A DNA stretch of 64,000 nt from positions 27,935,001 through 27,999,000 of the forward strand of contig NC_068563.1 in assembly GCF_022201045.2 (NCBI RefSeq), in the 5' to 3' direction. Origin of the DNA: Citrus sinensis. Its lineage: Eukaryota; Streptophyta; Magnoliopsida; Sapindales; Rutaceae. Below the pieces are notes generated by a model. The model was not told the origin of the DNA. It made no database searches and saw only the letters and a list, made by a program, of their open reading frames with translations. This document shows positions 60,904 through 64,000 of this stretch, one piece after another (the stretch's first letter is position 1; each line of letters starts with the position of its first letter). Made by a program: the position numbers and the translations under genes.

Positions 60904-63900
60904 TGGTTTTGAGAGTCATGCAAAGTGAAGCAAATAAGGACTAGGGCTCTTAATATATAAAGCAAAATGGTGGGATTTAAACTAACTTATTTGTTTTTTA
61001 AAATTTTTAGACAGAGAGATAAAAAAGGAGAAGAGAGAGTTTTGTAATGATGAGTTTTCGTACGAGATGATCGATGTGATATTTTCTTGCACGCAGGGAA
61101 AGCAAGCAAAGCAAAGCAATTGCTATCAGAAAATTCCAGTTCTCTCTCTTTTCTTTTTTTTAAATAAAAATAAAATTTTCTTATGCAACGGATTCATATC
61201 ATAGGATATGACATACGAGCCAGCTCGCTTCTATTAGCTGAGTGGGCCCTTCCCGCGTGGATGCAACTATACTTTGGGGGTCCCACTTCATGTGGTCCCC
61301 ACCACTACCACCATCCCCAGTCGCCAATAACTCTGCGATTTATTCACTTGGGCAAATAACATTATGGTTAATTCCACTCCACCTCCATTATTATTGAAAC
61401 AGCTCAACATTGCCCCATTATTATTGTTACTCATCAATGTGCCCCCAGCAGGCAGCAGTTACTGGACACCTTTGTTTGTCATAGACAATTTTTCTTTTTT
61501 TATCAATTTAGCCATTTAGGCACCTTAACATACCTCAGTATCATGCACAAATACAAAGTAAATTATTTTCTTCTATAATGAATGTGTAAAGAGAAATCGA
61601 TCCCTTTAAGATAAAAAAAATCTTTATACGCGAGTGTCTATTATGATCAGGGGTGCTGTGTTGATGACTTTACATTAATATTGGGGTATTTTGATGATTT
61701 TCAACAATAATAAGAGTAGAGTGAAATTAATCCTACATATAAATCCAATAATGCATAAACCCCATGTTTATCGAAACAAAAAGACACAAAAAAAATATAA
61801 ATAAATAAATAAAAACAGAGATTTGGTCCTTAGGTGTGTACAAGGTGAGAGATTATGTACGGGGGCCCAGTGGAGTGATGATGATGATGAAGATCTGACG
61901 GGTTAGATTGATTTGGATCCCAATGCCAATAGTTGCTGTTGCTGAATTGCTGTTTGTTTGTTGAAGGTTCTGATGATGTGGACTTATAATGATGGTGAGT
62001 GACAGCAGGGGGACACTAGTGAAAATGATAGAAAGAATTTCGTCTTCATCTTCATCTTGTGGGTTTCAATTACAAAATATTTTATTTAACAACCAGCACC
62101 ACCATGGAATTTGCTTTCATGCATGGCTTTAATTGCTTTGTGTCATTCTCGCTGTGCCCACTACTGCTCCTTCTGGGGCACAAATTTTTGTGACTAGTCT
62201 TGGTCCCCTTCAATTTTGAAATTAACCTACCATTATGTTATGTTTTAGAGGTTATTGTATTACAATCTTTTTCATGTTTCCATTGGTAATTTGAATAGAT
62301 TTATTTGAGTTTTATATAATTTTGATAAATTAATCAAATTAAAGGAATAGCGAAGCAGCCAATTTTATCATCGATGACATCTACATGGTCACATCATGGA
62401 TACTTATATGCCAGATTGCGACTGATCCATGCATCTGTCTCCACAAATTGTTCCAGCTTGCATAATAATTATGTTCATGAAATCTTTTAGGGTTTTTCAA
62501 CACACATGCCATTGACCAACTATGACTTGATACAGACCAAGAAGACTAGAAATTTATTGAAAAAGACTTCAAATATAGTTACGATATTAGTAATGCTGCA
62601 GCTGCACTTATAAAGTCAGGATTGAAGTTTAAATCACCATGAACAATGCATATAACTATTTGACATGTAGCAGAATATCACATCATATGTCAATTAGTAG
62701 GGATATAAATTTTGTAAGCATATTATTATTGTTATGGAACATATATACTATAAGATAATTAAATCCAAATGTTGAATTAATTTTTTTTTAAAAAAAATTG
62801 TCAGTACAGTCGATTATGAAAAGATAATTTAATACATGTTTGTATGTCACATGGGTCCATAGAATTTTTTGTTATCTTCTATTCCATCTTCTTTATAAAC
62901 CTTAACTAATCATAAATATAAAACCCCATCTATCCAAAATGATAACATGATGTCTTTTTCTTCGTAAGTTGGAAACCATTAACCTTCATTCTATTTAATT
63001 GCTTAAATTCTATCAAGACCCAATTCTTTATAATTAAAACATCAAAAAGAAAGTTTTATAAAATATAATAAAGTCATTAAAGCACATTTCTGTATTTTAG
63101 CAGAATGAGAACACATAAAAGAAGCAATCAATCCACATGCGATCCACTCATCAAATTATGATCATCAGGCAATCAAATAAAGATCAGAGGGCTAACATAT
63201 AGCCACCTTTTATTTTTCTTGAGAAATTAAATATAAATCCCATTTATGGACCAAGATTCTTGGAATGGCGAGAAAATCAATGTGACCACCAACCGGAATT
63301 CTAACCTGTCATCTTCTGTCAGAAATGAAAATAATAAACAATCAATGATTGAACCCACTTAGATTTCCTTTGGATTCTAAAAGAATTTGCTTCGGCACCT
63401 CTCCCGTTTCAAGTACACAAAAATTATTGAGCGAATTTACGATATCATATGCTAGTTTTGGATCTATAGTATTTTGAGTTTTGAAACATTACTAATACCA
63501 ATATTGATCTTAGATCCTATCCAACAATAACTAAACAAAAAAATAAATAAAATGTTCATCTTAAGACAGTGTAACGTCCAAGTTAATTAGACAATCAAAA
63601 AGATTGTTAATTACTCTCAATGATGAATTACAATGTTTATGTATAGGAAAAAGTTTCTTCTTTCTAATTGCATTATTTCAACGCTCTCAACCAATAAAAA
63701 TACACATGTTACGTGAATTCAATATATAAAAAAAGTATGTATTGATTGCACCTAATAATTTTTTTTTCTATCATTTAATTTTTAATTTTTTGTGATTAAA
63801 TAGTTAAGAAGTATACATGACACAAATGTCCTAGAGGAGATATACAAGTCATAAGCAATACTCGAGATTTCCTTGATCAACTGATATGAAATCCTTTGGG

Positions 63901-64000
63901 ATGATTTACAATAAAACAGAAGCATATATTGCTATAAAAGAAAAATCAAAGGAGCGACAAACGAAGGTAGAATTAGGAAATTTTGTTAGTGACAAGAATG
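60904..64000. other. Dof promoter and distal AT-rich spacer
   Basis: The first 300-500 bp probably belongs to the Dof promoter (TATATAA near 60951 on the plus reading, AT-rich on both strands). The rest shows no coding region, RNA gene or bounded mobile element that I can support. Confidence 0.4.

Overview
This is plant nuclear DNA from a eudicot. It has spliced genes with short AT-rich introns, AT-rich spacers, a plant LTR retrotransposon and plant-only families (Dof, ICR/RIP, plant tetraspanin). Protein similarity suggests a woody rosid such as Citrus, but the genus is a guess.

Layout. 1-7 kb is gene-free: a small MITE-like element, a G14 run and a recent 528-bp tandem duplication. 7.1-11.8 kb (minus strand) is the three-exon gene for plastid carbamoyl-phosphate synthase large subunit. 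12.5-14.8 kb is a nest of small Mutator-like (MULE) elements. One, bounded by a perfect 9-bp target-site duplication (TSD), carries a beta-tubulin gene fragment. The other, also with a perfect 9-bp TSD, carries an in-frame tandem repeat. A RAF-like kinase fragment lies between them. 15.8-17.3 kb is a small, probably plastid-targeted, glycine-run membrane protein gene. 18.2-21.1 kb is a ten-exon phosphatidylinositol transfer protein gene with an 8-nt microexon. 22.3-23.0 kb is an intronless tRNA-splicing endonuclease Sen2 gene. 24.4-27.1 kb (minus) is a tetraspanin of the TET3/TET4 type.

27-32.5 kb is AT-rich spacer with one clear MITE. 32.56-43.71 kb is a complete, very young Ty3/gypsy element of the Tat type. 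It has 795-bp LTRs that differ at one site I could find, a GGTGT TSD, one long gag-pol frame with two RNase H domains, a 121-bp tandem array and an intron-containing antisense gene. 43.7-47.6 kb is spacer with perfect hairpins. 49.0-53.0 kb is an ICR/RIP ROP-GTPase effector gene whose first coding intron is GC-AG. 54.5-55.9 kb is ribosomal protein uS12 (RPS23). 59.0-60.8 kb (minus) is a Dof transcription factor of the TMO6/DOF5.3 type. The last 3 kb shows no gene.

How the genes fit together. SEN2, the tetraspanin, ICR and Dof genes occur in the same neighbourhood as I recall for Arabidopsis At5g60200-At5g60230, so this is old conserved linkage rather than an operon. The retrotransposon enlarged the gap between the tetraspanin and ICR genes, and RPS23 lies between ICR and Dof. 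The strongest candidates for follow-up are the antisense gene plus 121-bp array of the retroelement, the two MULEs, the 8-nt microexon and the GC-AG intron. I did not find a clearly new multi-gene system.
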